DNA of 64,000 nucleotides, taken from assembly GCF_030285785.1 (NCBI RefSeq), contig NZ_CP127247.1:744001-808000 (forward strand), given 5' to 3'. Below, in pieces: positions 9,783 to 17,882 of the stretch; within the stretch, counting starts at the first letter, position 1; each line of letters starts with the position of its first letter. The position numbers and the translations under genes were made by a program. The DNA comes from Parasedimentitalea psychrophila. GTDB taxonomy: Bacteria; Pseudomonadota; Alphaproteobacteria; Rhodobacterales; Rhodobacteraceae. The notes below the pieces were generated by a model. That model was not told where the DNA came from and ran no database searches. It saw only the letters and a program-made list of their open reading frames with translations.

Positions 9783-11284
9783 TGTCTTATGAAATGATTG
9801 CTATCTTGATGTTCAGCGGCATGATGCTGATGCTGATGACCGGCCAGCGGGTGTTTGGCGCCATCGGCTTTATTGGCGCTGCCGCGGGCATGGCGCTCTG
9901 GGGTGTTGGTGGTTCCGACATTCCCTTTGCAGCGGCGATGAAGCTGATGAAATGGTATCCGATGCTGACGCTGCCGATGTTCATCTTCATGGGCTATGTG
10001 CTGTCGGAATCCAAAATCGCCGACGATCTATACAAGATGTTCCACGTCTGGATGGGCCCGGTCAAAGGCGGCCTGGCCATCGGCACCATTGGCTTGATGG
10101 TGCTGGTCTCGGCGATGAACGGGTTGTCGGTGGCGGGTATGGCCATTGGCGCCACCATCGCCCTGCCCGAGCTGTTGCGCCGTGGCTATGACAAAATCCT
10201 GGTCACCGGCGTGGTGCAGGCGGGCTCGTCACTGGGCATTCTGGTGCCGCCGTCGGTGGTGCTGGTGCTCTATGCGATGATCGCCCGCCAGCCGGTGAGC
10301 CAGCTGTGGCTGGCCGGGGTGCTGCCGGGGTTGATGATGGCGGTGATGTTCATCGTCTACATCTATGTCCGCGCCCGCCTGCAGCCTGATCTTGGCCCGG
10401 CGATGTCACCCGAAGATCTGGCAGAATACGAGCAGATCTCAGAACACCCCCTGCGGCTGAATTATATCGTGCTGGGAACTCTGGTGCTGCTGCCGCTGCT
10501 GATGATGGCCGGGCTGTCCGGACCAAAGACCTCGGCAACAATTGCCCTTACCGCCTCGGCTGCCGCGTTTATCCTGCGCCATGACCCGAGGGTCTTTAGC
10601 GACATCTTCATGAAGGAAAAGCACCGGCTGCTGTTCTCGGGCGTGTTGCCGCTGGCAATCTTTGCCGCGATGATGGTGCCCTTCATCAACGGCTGGACCT
10701 CGCTGGTGGAAAGCTCGGCAATTGGCGCCATGGCTGCCTTTATCGCCGCAGTTCTCAAGGGCCGGATGAACCGCGACGTGTTTGAGACGACCCTGCGCTC
10801 GACGCTGGGGATTTCCTGCATGTTCATGTGGATCATCCTGGCTGCACTTGGCTTTGGCGCCATCTTTGACGGGCTCGGCGCGGTCAATGCGATCAAGGAC
10901 CTGTTCACCAGCCAGCTGGGCCTGTCGCCTTGGATGATCCTGATCCTGATGCAGGTGAGTTTCCTGCTGATGGGGACTTTCCTGGATGACACTGCCATGC
11001 TGGTGATCGTGGCGCCGCTCTATGTGCCATTGGTGGGCGAACTTGGGTTCGACCTGATCTGGTATGGCGTCCTTTACACCATCACCACCCAGATCGCCTA
11101 TATGACGCCGCCGTTTGGCTATAACCTGTTTCTGATGCGCGCCATGGCACCGCCGGAAATCAGCCTGCGCGACATCTATATTTCGATCATCCCCTTTGCC
11201 CTGATTATGGTTCTGGCCTTATCACTGGTGATGATCTTCCCACAGATCGCCCTGTGGCTGCCCGACTATGTTTACGGAAAATAA
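9782..11284 (+). CDS. TRAP transporter large permease (DctM family)
   Basis: 500 residues, highly hydrophobic throughout, with DctM hallmarks such as GSSLGILVPPSVVLVLYA, NGLSVAGMAIGATIALPELL and FLDDTAMLVIVAPLYVP. The subunit forms the sodium-driven transport channel. The ATG at 9782 is chosen because it overlaps the small-permease stop; longer in-frame starts would run through that gene. Substrate specificity is set by the periplasmic protein and cannot be read from here. Confidence 0.95.
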   Translation: MSYEMIAILMFSGMMLMLMTGQRVFGAIGFIGAAAGMALWGVGGSDIPFAAAMKLMKWYPMLTLPMFIFMGYVLSESKIADDLYKMFHVWMGPVKGGLAIGTIGLMVLVSAMNGLSVAGMAIGATIALPELLRRGYDKILVTGVVQAGSSLGILVPPSVVLVLYAMIARQPVSQLWLAGVLPGLMMAVMFIVYIYVRARLQPDLGPAMSPEDLAEYEQISEHPLRLNYIVLGTLVLLPLLMMAGLSGPKTSATIALTASAAAFILRHDPRVFSDIFMKEKHRLLFSGVLPLAIFAAMMVPFINGWTSLVESSAIGAMAAFIAAVLKGRMNRDVFETTLRSTLGISCMFMWIILAALGFGAIFDGLGAVNAIKDLFTSQLGLSPWMILILMQVSFLLMGTFLDDTAMLVIVAPLYVPLVGELGFDLIWYGVLYTITTQIAYMTPPFGYNLFLMRAMAPPEISLRDIYISIIPFALIMVLALSLVMIFPQIALWLPDYVYGK

Positions 11285-11295
11285 TCACAAGAAGA

Positions 11296-11310
11296 GCCCC
11301 GTCAGGGGGC
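11296..11310 (+). repeat. Small stem-loop between TRAP permease and binding-protein genes
   Basis: GCCCC-GTCAG-GGGGC forms a 5-bp GC stem directly after the permease gene. With no T-run it is more likely an mRNA processing or stability element than a terminator. Confidence 0.35.
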
Positions 11311-11335
11311 CGGAATTTCAAATAGGAGAGACAAC

Positions 11336-12370
11336 ATGACCACAAGACGTAAGTTTATTGCCGCTGCTGGTGCTGGCGCAATCGCCGCGCCATTGGCGAC
11401 ACCGGCGCTGGCGCAATCCACCATCAAATGGCGGATGCAGACCTATGCAGGTGCTGCTCTTGGTGAGCACGTGATCAAGCCTGCCATCGACATGTTCAAC
11501 AAGATCGCAGGCGACCGCATGCAGATCGAACTGTTCTATGCCGACCAGCTGGTGCCAACCGGCGAGCTGTTCCGCGCCATGCAGCGCGGCACAATCGACG
11601 CTGTTCAGTCCGACGATGACTCGATGGCCTCGCCGACCGAAGTTACCGTGTTTGGCGGCTACTTCCCGTTTGGTTCGCGCTACTCGCTCGACGTGCCGGT
11701 GCTGTTCAACCAGTACGGGTTGAACGAGATCTGGGACGAAGAATACTCCAAGGTGGGCGTCAAGCACATCTCGGCCGGGGCCTGGGATCCCTGCCACTTT
11801 GCCACCAAAGACCCAATCCGCAGCCTAGCTGACCTGAAGGGCAAGCGGGTCTTTACCTTCCCAACTGCTGGACGTTTCCTGAGCCAGTTCGGCGTTGTTC
11901 CAGTGACACTGCCATGGGAAGATATCGAAGTTGCGGTTCAAACAGGCGAGCTGGACGGCATCGCATGGTCGGGCATCACCGAGGACTACACTGTTGGTTG
12001 GGCTGACGTGACCAACTACTTCCTGACCAACAACATCTCGGGCGCATGGGCCGGGTCGTTCTTTACCAACATGGATCGTTGGAACGAGCTGCCAGAAGAC
12101 ATGCAGACCCTGTTCCGCGCTTGCTGTGACCAGTCGCATTACTATCGTCAGTGGTGGTACTGGGGTGGCGAAGCCTCGCTGCGGGTCAATGGCCCCAAGA
12201 TGGAGCTGACCACCATTCCTGACGAAGAGTGGAAAACCGTCGAAGACGCAGCGGTCAAGTTCTGGGATGAGATTGCCGACGAAAGCCCCACCAAGGCCAA
12301 GGTTGTCGAGATCTTCAAGAAGTACAATGCCGACATGCAGGCGGCTGGCCGTCCTTACCGTTACGGCTAA
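11336..12370 (+). CDS. TRAP transporter substrate-binding protein (DctP family)
   Basis: 344 residues. The N-terminus TTRRKFIAAAGAGAIAAP is Tat-like (twin Arg followed by a hydrophobic stretch), with likely cleavage after TPALA. The mature protein has DctP features: the Tyr/Phe-rich ligand pocket, LADLKGKRVFTFPTAGRF with the Arg usually contacting a carboxylate, and the GELDGIAWSGITEDYTVGW hinge region. A good RBS (TAGGAGAG) precedes the ATG. The conserved pocket Arg suggests an organic acid or zwitterion. Linked enzymes point to an amine or amino alcohol, so the ligand remains open. Confidence 0.93.
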   Translation: MTTRRKFIAAAGAGAIAAPLATPALAQSTIKWRMQTYAGAALGEHVIKPAIDMFNKIAGDRMQIELFYADQLVPTGELFRAMQRGTIDAVQSDDDSMASPTEVTVFGGYFPFGSRYSLDVPVLFNQYGLNEIWDEEYSKVGVKHISAGAWDPCHFATKDPIRSLADLKGKRVFTFPTAGRFLSQFGVVPVTLPWEDIEVAVQTGELDGIAWSGITEDYTVGWADVTNYFLTNNISGAWAGSFFTNMDRWNELPEDMQTLFRACCDQSHYYRQWWYWGGEASLRVNGPKMELTTIPDEEWKTVEDAAVKFWDEIADESPTKAKVVEIFKKYNADMQAAGRPYRYG

Positions 12371-12379
12371 TATGACAAT

Positions 12380-12403
12380 GCCCCGGCGCATCAGTGCCGG
12401 GGC
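12380..12403 (+). repeat. GC-rich stem-loop after dctP
   Basis: GCCCCGGC and GCCGGGGC form an 8-bp perfect stem around an 8-base loop just past the binding-protein stop. It has no T-run. It probably protects the upstream mRNA 3' end, as known for intergenic hairpins behind periplasmic binding-protein genes. Confidence 0.6.
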
Positions 12404-12424
12404 TCCCTTGATACAACAGGAATA

Positions 12425-13792
12425 ATGCCGATGTCTGGTGTTCTTAGTTTTGATGATCTGAAGGCCCAAGTCGCGTCCGGCGACGTGGATACTGTTCTGG
12501 TCTGTCTTGTCGACATGCAGGGCCGCCTGATGGGCAAACGCTTTCATGCCCAACATTTCTTGAACGGCGCCTGGGAAGAGACCCATTGCTGTAACTATCT
12601 TCTGGCCACCGATCTGGAGATGGCCACACCGGATGGCTATGCCTCGACCAGCTGGGAGTCGGGATATGGTGACTATGTGATGAAACCCGACCTGACCACC
12701 CTGCGGCCAATGCCGTGGCTGGAAGGAACGGTGATGGTGCTCTGCGATGTGCTCGACCACAACACCCACCAAGATATCCCCCATTCCCCCCGCGCGGTGC
12801 TGAAAAAGCAGCTGAAGCGGCTGGAGGCACTGGGACTGGATGCGATCATGGCCACCGAACTGGAGTTTTTCCTGTTCGAGAAGAGCTTTGATGAGATCCG
12901 TAAGGGTCAGTTCCGCGATCTGGCGCCGATCTCTGGCTACAACGAAGATTACAACATCCTGCAAACCACCCGCGAAGAGCACGTGATGCGGCCGCTGCGC
13001 AATCACCTGTGGAACGCCGGAATTCCGGTGGAATGCACCAAGGGTGAGGCCGCGGCGGGTCAGGAAGAGCTGAACATCAAATATGATGCGGCGCTGAACA
13101 CCGCCGATTTTCACACCATCGCCAAACACGCCACCAAGGAGATTGCCTGGCAGCAGGGTCACGCGGTCACCTTCATGCCAAAATGGGATCAGCACAAATC
13201 CGGCTCGTCGAGCCATGTGCACCAGTCGTTGTGGCAGGATGGCAAACCCGCCTTTTATGATGAGAGTGACGCGTTGGGCATGTCCCAGCTGATGAAGCAC
13301 TATCTGGCTGGGATGCTGAAATACGCCCCCGACTATACCTATTTTCTGGCGCCCTATATCAACAGCTACAAACGCTTCATGAAGGGCACCTTTGCGCCGA
13401 CCCGGATCATCTGGTCGGTGGACAACCGCACCGCCGGCTATCGTCTCTGTGGAGCGGGCACCAAGGGTATCCGGGTGGAATGCCGCGTTGGCGGCTCGGA
13501 CCTGAACCCCTATCTGGCCTGTGCTGTACAGCTGGCCGCCGGCATTGCTGGTATCGAGGAGAAGCTGCAGTTGCAGGCCCCGAGCACCGGCGATGTCTAT
13601 CAGGGCGATACCGGCATGATCCCGTCGAACCTGCGCGATGCACGGGTTGCACTGCAGGGCTCGGAAATGCTGAAGGCCGCATTGGGGGAGGATGTTGTGC
13701 TGCACTACGCCCGCGCTGCCGAGTGGGAAATCGAAGAATTCGAACGCGTCGTCACCGATTATGAGGTGGCGCGCGGGTTTGAACGCGCCTGA
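12425..13792 (+). CDS. Glutamine synthetase-like gamma-glutamyl ligase
   Basis: 455 residues (453 if the second ATG at 12431 is used). The catalytic core of class I GS is present: ATELEFFLFE and EAAAGQEELNIKY carry metal-binding glutamates, GSSSHVHQSLW the metal histidine, and VECRVGGSDLNPYL the substrate Arg loop. The N-terminal beta-grasp part (LVCLVDMQGRLMGKRF) is the form seen in PuuA, GMAS and related ligases that couple glutamate to amines rather than ammonia. The GS DGSS ammonia-loop motif is not apparent. Located between a TRAP transporter and two dehydrogenases, it is best read as a gamma-glutamyl-amine or gamma-glutamyl-amino-alcohol synthetase; substrate unknown. Confidence 0.85.
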   Translation: MPMSGVLSFDDLKAQVASGDVDTVLVCLVDMQGRLMGKRFHAQHFLNGAWEETHCCNYLLATDLEMATPDGYASTSWESGYGDYVMKPDLTTLRPMPWLEGTVMVLCDVLDHNTHQDIPHSPRAVLKKQLKRLEALGLDAIMATELEFFLFEKSFDEIRKGQFRDLAPISGYNEDYNILQTTREEHVMRPLRNHLWNAGIPVECTKGEAAAGQEELNIKYDAALNTADFHTIAKHATKEIAWQQGHAVTFMPKWDQHKSGSSSHVHQSLWQDGKPAFYDESDALGMSQLMKHYLAGMLKYAPDYTYFLAPYINSYKRFMKGTFAPTRIIWSVDNRTAGYRLCGAGTKGIRVECRVGGSDLNPYLACAVQLAAGIAGIEEKLQLQAPSTGDVYQGDTGMIPSNLRDARVALQGSEMLKAALGEDVVLHYARAAEWEIEEFERVVTDYEVARGFERA

Positions 13793-13803
13793 GCCGTCCA
13801 GAA

Positions 13804-13875
13804 CCGCGCCGTTTGTATTGGCGGCGCGGATAGGAGCCTCCGGCGGAGGTATTTAAAACAAGAAGAAGCAGGGGG
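13804..13875. repeat. Dispersed palindromic intergenic element, copy A
   Basis: Two hairpins follow the ligase gene: CCGCGCCG/CGGCGCGG (13804-13829) and CCTCC-GGC-GGAGG (13837-13849). After them comes GGTATTTAAAACAAGAAGAAG. The last segment reappears in inverse orientation at 33331-33354 (GAGGTATTT...ACAAGAAGAAG shared) and in diverged form at 19922-19944. This is a repeat family; the hairpins may act as terminators or mRNA stabilisers. Confidence 0.6.
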
Positions 13876-13907
13876 CCTGGGCGCCTTGTGAACCTGGAGT
13901 AGATGGC

Positions 13908-15290
13908 ATGGGCCAGACATTGAAATGTATCTCGCCGATCGATGGGTCGGTATATGCGGAGCGCGATGTGCTCTCAAACGAGGCGGCGTTTGACGCGGCG
14001 GCCCGCGCCCGAGCGGCGCAGGCGGATTGGGCGGCGCGGCCATTGGCTGAGCGTATCAGCCTGGTGATGGCAGGCGTCGCCGCGGTTGGCGCGATGAACG
14101 ATGAGATTGTGCCGGAACTGGCCCATATGATGGGGCGCCCGGTGCGGTTTGGCGGTGAGTTTGGCGGCTTCAATGAACGTGCCAGCCACATGGCGGAGAT
14201 CGCTGTGGAGGCCTTGGCGGATATCAAGGTCAGCGAAGACGCGACATTCAAGCGTTATATCAAGCATATTCCGCATGGCGTTGTACTGGTGGTGGCGCCG
14301 TGGAACTATCCCTATATGACCGCCATCAACACGGTGGCGCCGGCCCTGATTGCCGGAAACACTGTTGTGCTAAAACACGCGACCCAGACCCTGCTGGTGG
14401 GTGAGCGTATGGCGGCGGCGTTCCACGCGGCAGGCGTGCCCGAAGATGTGTTCCAGAATGTGTTCCTGGATCACGACACCACCTCGGCGCTGATTGCCGG
14501 CAAGGCGTTCAACTTTGTCAACTTCACCGGCTCTGTTGGCGGCGGCAAGGCGATGGAGCGCGCAGCGGCAGGCACCTTCACCGGCGTCGGCACCGAACTG
14601 GGCGGCAAAGATCCCGGCTATGTGATGGAGGACGCCGATCTGGAGGCCGCCGTTGAGACGCTGATTGACGGTGCCATGTTCAACTCGGGCCAGTGCTGTT
14701 GCGGCATCGAGCGCATTTATGTGCATGAAAGCCACTATGATGCCTTTCTGGAAAAAGCCGTGGGCATCGTCAATGGCTACACCTTAGGCAACCCACTGGA
14801 TCGCGACACCACCATTGGGCCGATGGCCAATGTGCGCTTTGCGCAAGAGGTGCGCGAGCAGATCTCGGAGGCTGTTGCCGCAGGCGCGGTGGCCCATATT
14901 GAGACCATGGCGGCGGATGATGGGGGCGCCTATCTGACACCGCAGATCCTGACCAATGTGACCCACGAGATGCGGGTGATGCAGGACGAGAGCTTTGGCC
15001 CGGTGGTTGGCATAATGAAGGTATCCTCCGACGAAGAAGCCATTGCGCTGATGAACGACAGTAATTTTGGCCTGACCGCGTCCCTGTGGACCAAAGACGT
15101 TGAGCGCGCCCAGCGTGTTGGTGATTTGATCGAGACCGGCACCGTGTTCATGAACCGCGCCGACTACCTGGATCCGGGCCTGTGCTGGACCGGCTGCAAA
15201 GACACTGGCCGCGGTGGCGGCCTTTCGGTAATCGGGTATCATAACCTGACCCGCCCCAAATCCTACCATCTGAAGAAGGTAACAAGCTGA
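13908..15290 (+). CDS. Aldehyde dehydrogenase (NAD(P)-dependent)
   Basis: 460 residues of the ALDH superfamily. APWNYPYM (cofactor pocket), NFTGSVGGGKAM, TELGGKDPGYV (general-base Glu) and NSGQCCCGIERIYV (nucleophilic Cys) are all present. It oxidises an aldehyde to the acid in the cytoplasm. It overlaps the downstream alcohol dehydrogenase by one base (TGATG), so the two probably carry out consecutive oxidations of one substrate. The chain is a little shorter than typical betaine-aldehyde or PuuC-type enzymes (about 490). Confidence 0.92.
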   Translation: MGQTLKCISPIDGSVYAERDVLSNEAAFDAAARARAAQADWAARPLAERISLVMAGVAAVGAMNDEIVPELAHMMGRPVRFGGEFGGFNERASHMAEIAVEALADIKVSEDATFKRYIKHIPHGVVLVVAPWNYPYMTAINTVAPALIAGNTVVLKHATQTLLVGERMAAAFHAAGVPEDVFQNVFLDHDTTSALIAGKAFNFVNFTGSVGGGKAMERAAAGTFTGVGTELGGKDPGYVMEDADLEAAVETLIDGAMFNSGQCCCGIERIYVHESHYDAFLEKAVGIVNGYTLGNPLDRDTTIGPMANVRFAQEVREQISEAVAAGAVAHIETMAADDGGAYLTPQILTNVTHEMRVMQDESFGPVVGIMKVSSDEEAIALMNDSNFGLTASLWTKDVERAQRVGDLIETGTVFMNRADYLDPGLCWTGCKDTGRGGGLSVIGYHNLTRPKSYHLKKVTS

Positions 15291-16435
15291 TGAGCCTTGT
15301 TGGAAACTGGTCCTACCCGACCGCAATCAAGTTCGGCGCTGGCCGGATCAAAGAACTGCCCGAAGCCTGTGCCTCGGCTGGCATCACAAAGCCGCTGCTG
15401 GTCACCGACAAGGGCCTGGCCGCGCTGCCGATCACCAGCGCCACGCTGGATATCATGGAGGCTGCGGGCCTGGGCCGGGGCCTGTTCAGCGACGTAGACC
15501 CGAACCCAAATGAGAAGAACCTGGAAGCCGGGGTCGCCGCCTATAATGCGGGTGGCTATGACGGTGTGATCGCCTTTGGCGGTGGCTCGGGCTTGGATCT
15601 GGGCAAGATGGTGGCCTTTATGGCGGGCCAGACCCGTCCGCTATGGGATTTTGAGGATATTGGCGACTGGTGGACCCGCGCTGATGCGGATGTGATCGCA
15701 CCGATCATCGCGGTGCCAACCACCGCCGGCACCGGATCGGAAGTTGGCCGCGCCAGCGTCATCACCGACAGCGTTACCCACGCCAAGAAGATCATATTTC
15801 ACCCCAAGGTGCTGCCGGCAGTGGTGATCTGTGACCCTGAGCTGACCGTGGGTATGCCCAAGTTCATCACGGCGGGTACCGGTCTGGATGCCTTTGCCCA
15901 TTGCGTCGAGGCGTTCTCTAGCCCGCATTACCACCCGATGTCGCAGGGCATCGCGCTGGAAGGCATGCGCCTGGTCAAGGACTACCTGCCACGCGCCTAC
16001 AGCGATGGCAGTGATATCCAGGCCCGTGCGCAGCTGATGTCAGCGGCCACAATGGGCGCCACCGGGTTCCAAAAGGGGCTGGGCGCCATTCACGCCATGA
16101 GCCACCCGATTGGGGCGCATTTCAACACCCACCACGGCACCACCAACGCGGTCTGTATGCCTGAGGTTTTGAAATTCAACGCCAGCGCCATCGCCGACCG
16201 CTTTGGCAAGGTGGCGGCCTATCTTGGCATCGACGGCGGCTTTGATGGATTTTGCGCCTATGTGGATGAGCTGAACGACAGCATGGGCATTCCGCGCAAA
16301 CTGTCGGAACTGGGGGTCACCGAGGCCAGCATTCCTGAGCTGGTCAAGGGCGCGATCATTGATCCAAGTTGCGGCGGCAACCCGATTGAGCTGACCGAAG
16401 AAAACCTGACGGCCCTGTTCAAAGCCGCTCTTTAA
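15290..16435 (+). CDS. Iron-containing alcohol dehydrogenase
   Basis: 381 residues of the group III (Fe-dependent) alcohol dehydrogenase family. NAD-binding GGGSGLDLGKMVAFM, VPTTAGTGSEVGRASVIT, and metal ligands in GLDAFAHCVEAF and IHAMSHPIGAHFNTHHGTTNA are clear. It oxidises a primary alcohol to an aldehyde, or the reverse. Coupled to the upstream ALDH, it would convert an alcohol group to a carboxylate in two steps. It is the last gene of the operon; a strong terminator follows. Confidence 0.93.
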   Translation: MSLVGNWSYPTAIKFGAGRIKELPEACASAGITKPLLVTDKGLAALPITSATLDIMEAAGLGRGLFSDVDPNPNEKNLEAGVAAYNAGGYDGVIAFGGGSGLDLGKMVAFMAGQTRPLWDFEDIGDWWTRADADVIAPIIAVPTTAGTGSEVGRASVITDSVTHAKKIIFHPKVLPAVVICDPELTVGMPKFITAGTGLDAFAHCVEAFSSPHYHPMSQGIALEGMRLVKDYLPRAYSDGSDIQARAQLMSAATMGATGFQKGLGAIHAMSHPIGAHFNTHHGTTNAVCMPEVLKFNASAIADRFGKVAAYLGIDGGFDGFCAYVDELNDSMGIPRKLSELGVTEASIPELVKGAIIDPSCGGNPIELTEENLTALFKAAL

Positions 16436-16455
16436 ACGCCGACCCAACAGAAGCC

Positions 16456-16494
16456 AAAGCCGCCCTTTTGCCAACTGGCAAGGGCGGCTTTTTT
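16456..16494 (+). terminator. Rho-independent terminator after the TRAP/ADH operon
   Basis: AAAGCCGCCC pairs with GGGCGGCTTT, extended by GCC/GGC around a short loop, and is followed by a run of T. This ends the operon starting at 8408. Confidence 0.88.
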
Positions 16495-16568
16495 GTGCGG
16501 TGGTCGTTTTGTACTGTGCCGATTACTGAGCCCGCAGAGTGTCGCGATTGGGGTTGATTTCCGTCACT

Positions 16569-16580
16569 GTTAGCGATAAC
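16569..16580. promoter_or_regulatory. LacI-type operator upstream of gap
   Basis: GTTAGCGATAAC is a near-perfect inverted repeat with a central CG, as in LacI-family operators. It differs by one base from GTTAGCGCTAAC in front of pgi (46118-46129). It lies 68 bp upstream of the gap start. Confidence 0.55.
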
Positions 16581-16647
16581 GATACGGCAAACGCTGACGA
16601 TATCGACCTACCAGCGCCAAAATCTGAATCCCTGCGGAGTTGACCCT

Positions 16648-17676
16648 ATGCCTCTTAAAATCGCGATCAATGGATTTGGCCGCATCGGCCGTGGTGTTTT
16701 GCGCGCGCTGATCGAGAATGACACCAGCGACATCGAAGTGGTGGCCATCAATGATCTGTCGCCGCCGGAAACCCTTGTGCATCTGCTGAAATACGACAGT
16801 GTTCATGGCCGGTTGCGGACCCCGATCACCCTGTCCGGCGGCCAGCTGACGGTCGGCCGTCACAGCATTAAACTGACCGCCATTCGCAACCCGGAAGAGC
16901 TGCCATGGCAAGAGGTCGACGTTGCCTATGAATGCACCGGATTGTTCACCACCGGCGAATCGGCAGGAAAACACCTGAAGAATGGCTCCAAGCGGGTGTT
17001 GATTTCAGCGCCTGGCAAAGACATCGACCGCACCGTGGTATATGGCGTCAACCACCACGAGCTGACCGCTGAAGACATCATCGTGTCCAACGCCTCTTGC
17101 ACCACTAATTGCCTGGCGCCGATGGCCAAGGTTCTGGACACTGCGTTTGGCATCAAAACCGGCTACATGACGACGATCCACGCCTTTACAGGCGATCAGC
17201 CAACCCATGACACCAGCCACAAGGACCTGTACCGGGCCCGCGCCGCATCGGTGTCGATGATCCCGACCTCCACCGGCGCAGCGGCCGCCATCGCCGAAGT
17301 TCTGCCACATCTAAAGGGCCGCCTGGAAGGCTCTGCGATCCGTGTTCCGACCCCCAATGTATCGCTGGTGGATCTCAGCTTTGTTCCCGAGCGCCCCGCC
17401 ACAGTCGAGGCCATCAACCAGGCGATCCGCACCGCAGCCGCCGGTGATCTGGCGGGGATTCTGTCCTATGAGGAAGATCCGATGGTATCGATCGACTTCA
17501 ACCATGACCCACATTCCTCCTGCTTTGCAGCAGCGCAGACAAAAGTCACCGAAGGCGGCCTGGTTCGGGTTGTCTCTTGGTACGACAACGAGTGGGGCTT
17601 CTCCAACCGTATGGTCGATACCGGTCGTAAAATTGGCCAGCTGATGCGGGCCGAGCGGCTGTCGCTGGTCAGCTAG
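16648..17676 (+). CDS. gap: Glyceraldehyde-3-phosphate dehydrogenase
   Basis: 342 residues, a type I phosphorylating GAPDH that interconverts glyceraldehyde 3-phosphate and 1,3-bisphosphoglycerate. NAD-binding INGFGRIGRGVLRA, the active-site ASCTTNC, TIHAFTGDQ with the catalytic His region, and SWYDNEWGFSNRM are present. Asp in VAINDL favours NAD over NADP. It is monocistronic, with its own terminator and a LacI-type operator upstream. Erythrose-4-phosphate dehydrogenase is a less likely alternative. Confidence 0.93.
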   Translation: MPLKIAINGFGRIGRGVLRALIENDTSDIEVVAINDLSPPETLVHLLKYDSVHGRLRTPITLSGGQLTVGRHSIKLTAIRNPEELPWQEVDVAYECTGLFTTGESAGKHLKNGSKRVLISAPGKDIDRTVVYGVNHHELTAEDIIVSNASCTTNCLAPMAKVLDTAFGIKTGYMTTIHAFTGDQPTHDTSHKDLYRARAASVSMIPTSTGAAAAIAEVLPHLKGRLEGSAIRVPTPNVSLVDLSFVPERPATVEAINQAIRTAAAGDLAGILSYEEDPMVSIDFNHDPHSSCFAAAQTKVTEGGLVRVVSWYDNEWGFSNRMVDTGRKIGQLMRAERLSLVS

Positions 17677-17719
17677 GCACAAAAGCGCGAGAGCCAGGCT
17701 CTGGCGCCTCCTCCTCTTC

Positions 17720-17757
17720 AAACCACCCGTTTGCCTTGGCTCGCGGGTGGTTTTGTT
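17720..17757 (+). terminator. Rho-independent terminator of gap
   Basis: AAACCACCCG pairs perfectly with CGGGTGGTTT around a 14-base loop and runs into a T-rich tail. Confidence 0.88.
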
Positions 17758-17882
17758 TTGGGGGTTTCGGGATTGGCCCAATCCAATGCTTGCTGTCTTA
17801 AATGGGGTCGCTGGCAGCGCCGCAAGCGCCACGACCTTGCCTGCCGCCAGCAGCAGTGCCACAGTGATCCTCAAGATGGGGC

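Noticed and set aside
11825-13705. 626-codon open frame on the minus strand
   Set aside because: Antisense to dctP and the GS-like gene, whose plus-strand products are clear; composition is a shadow.
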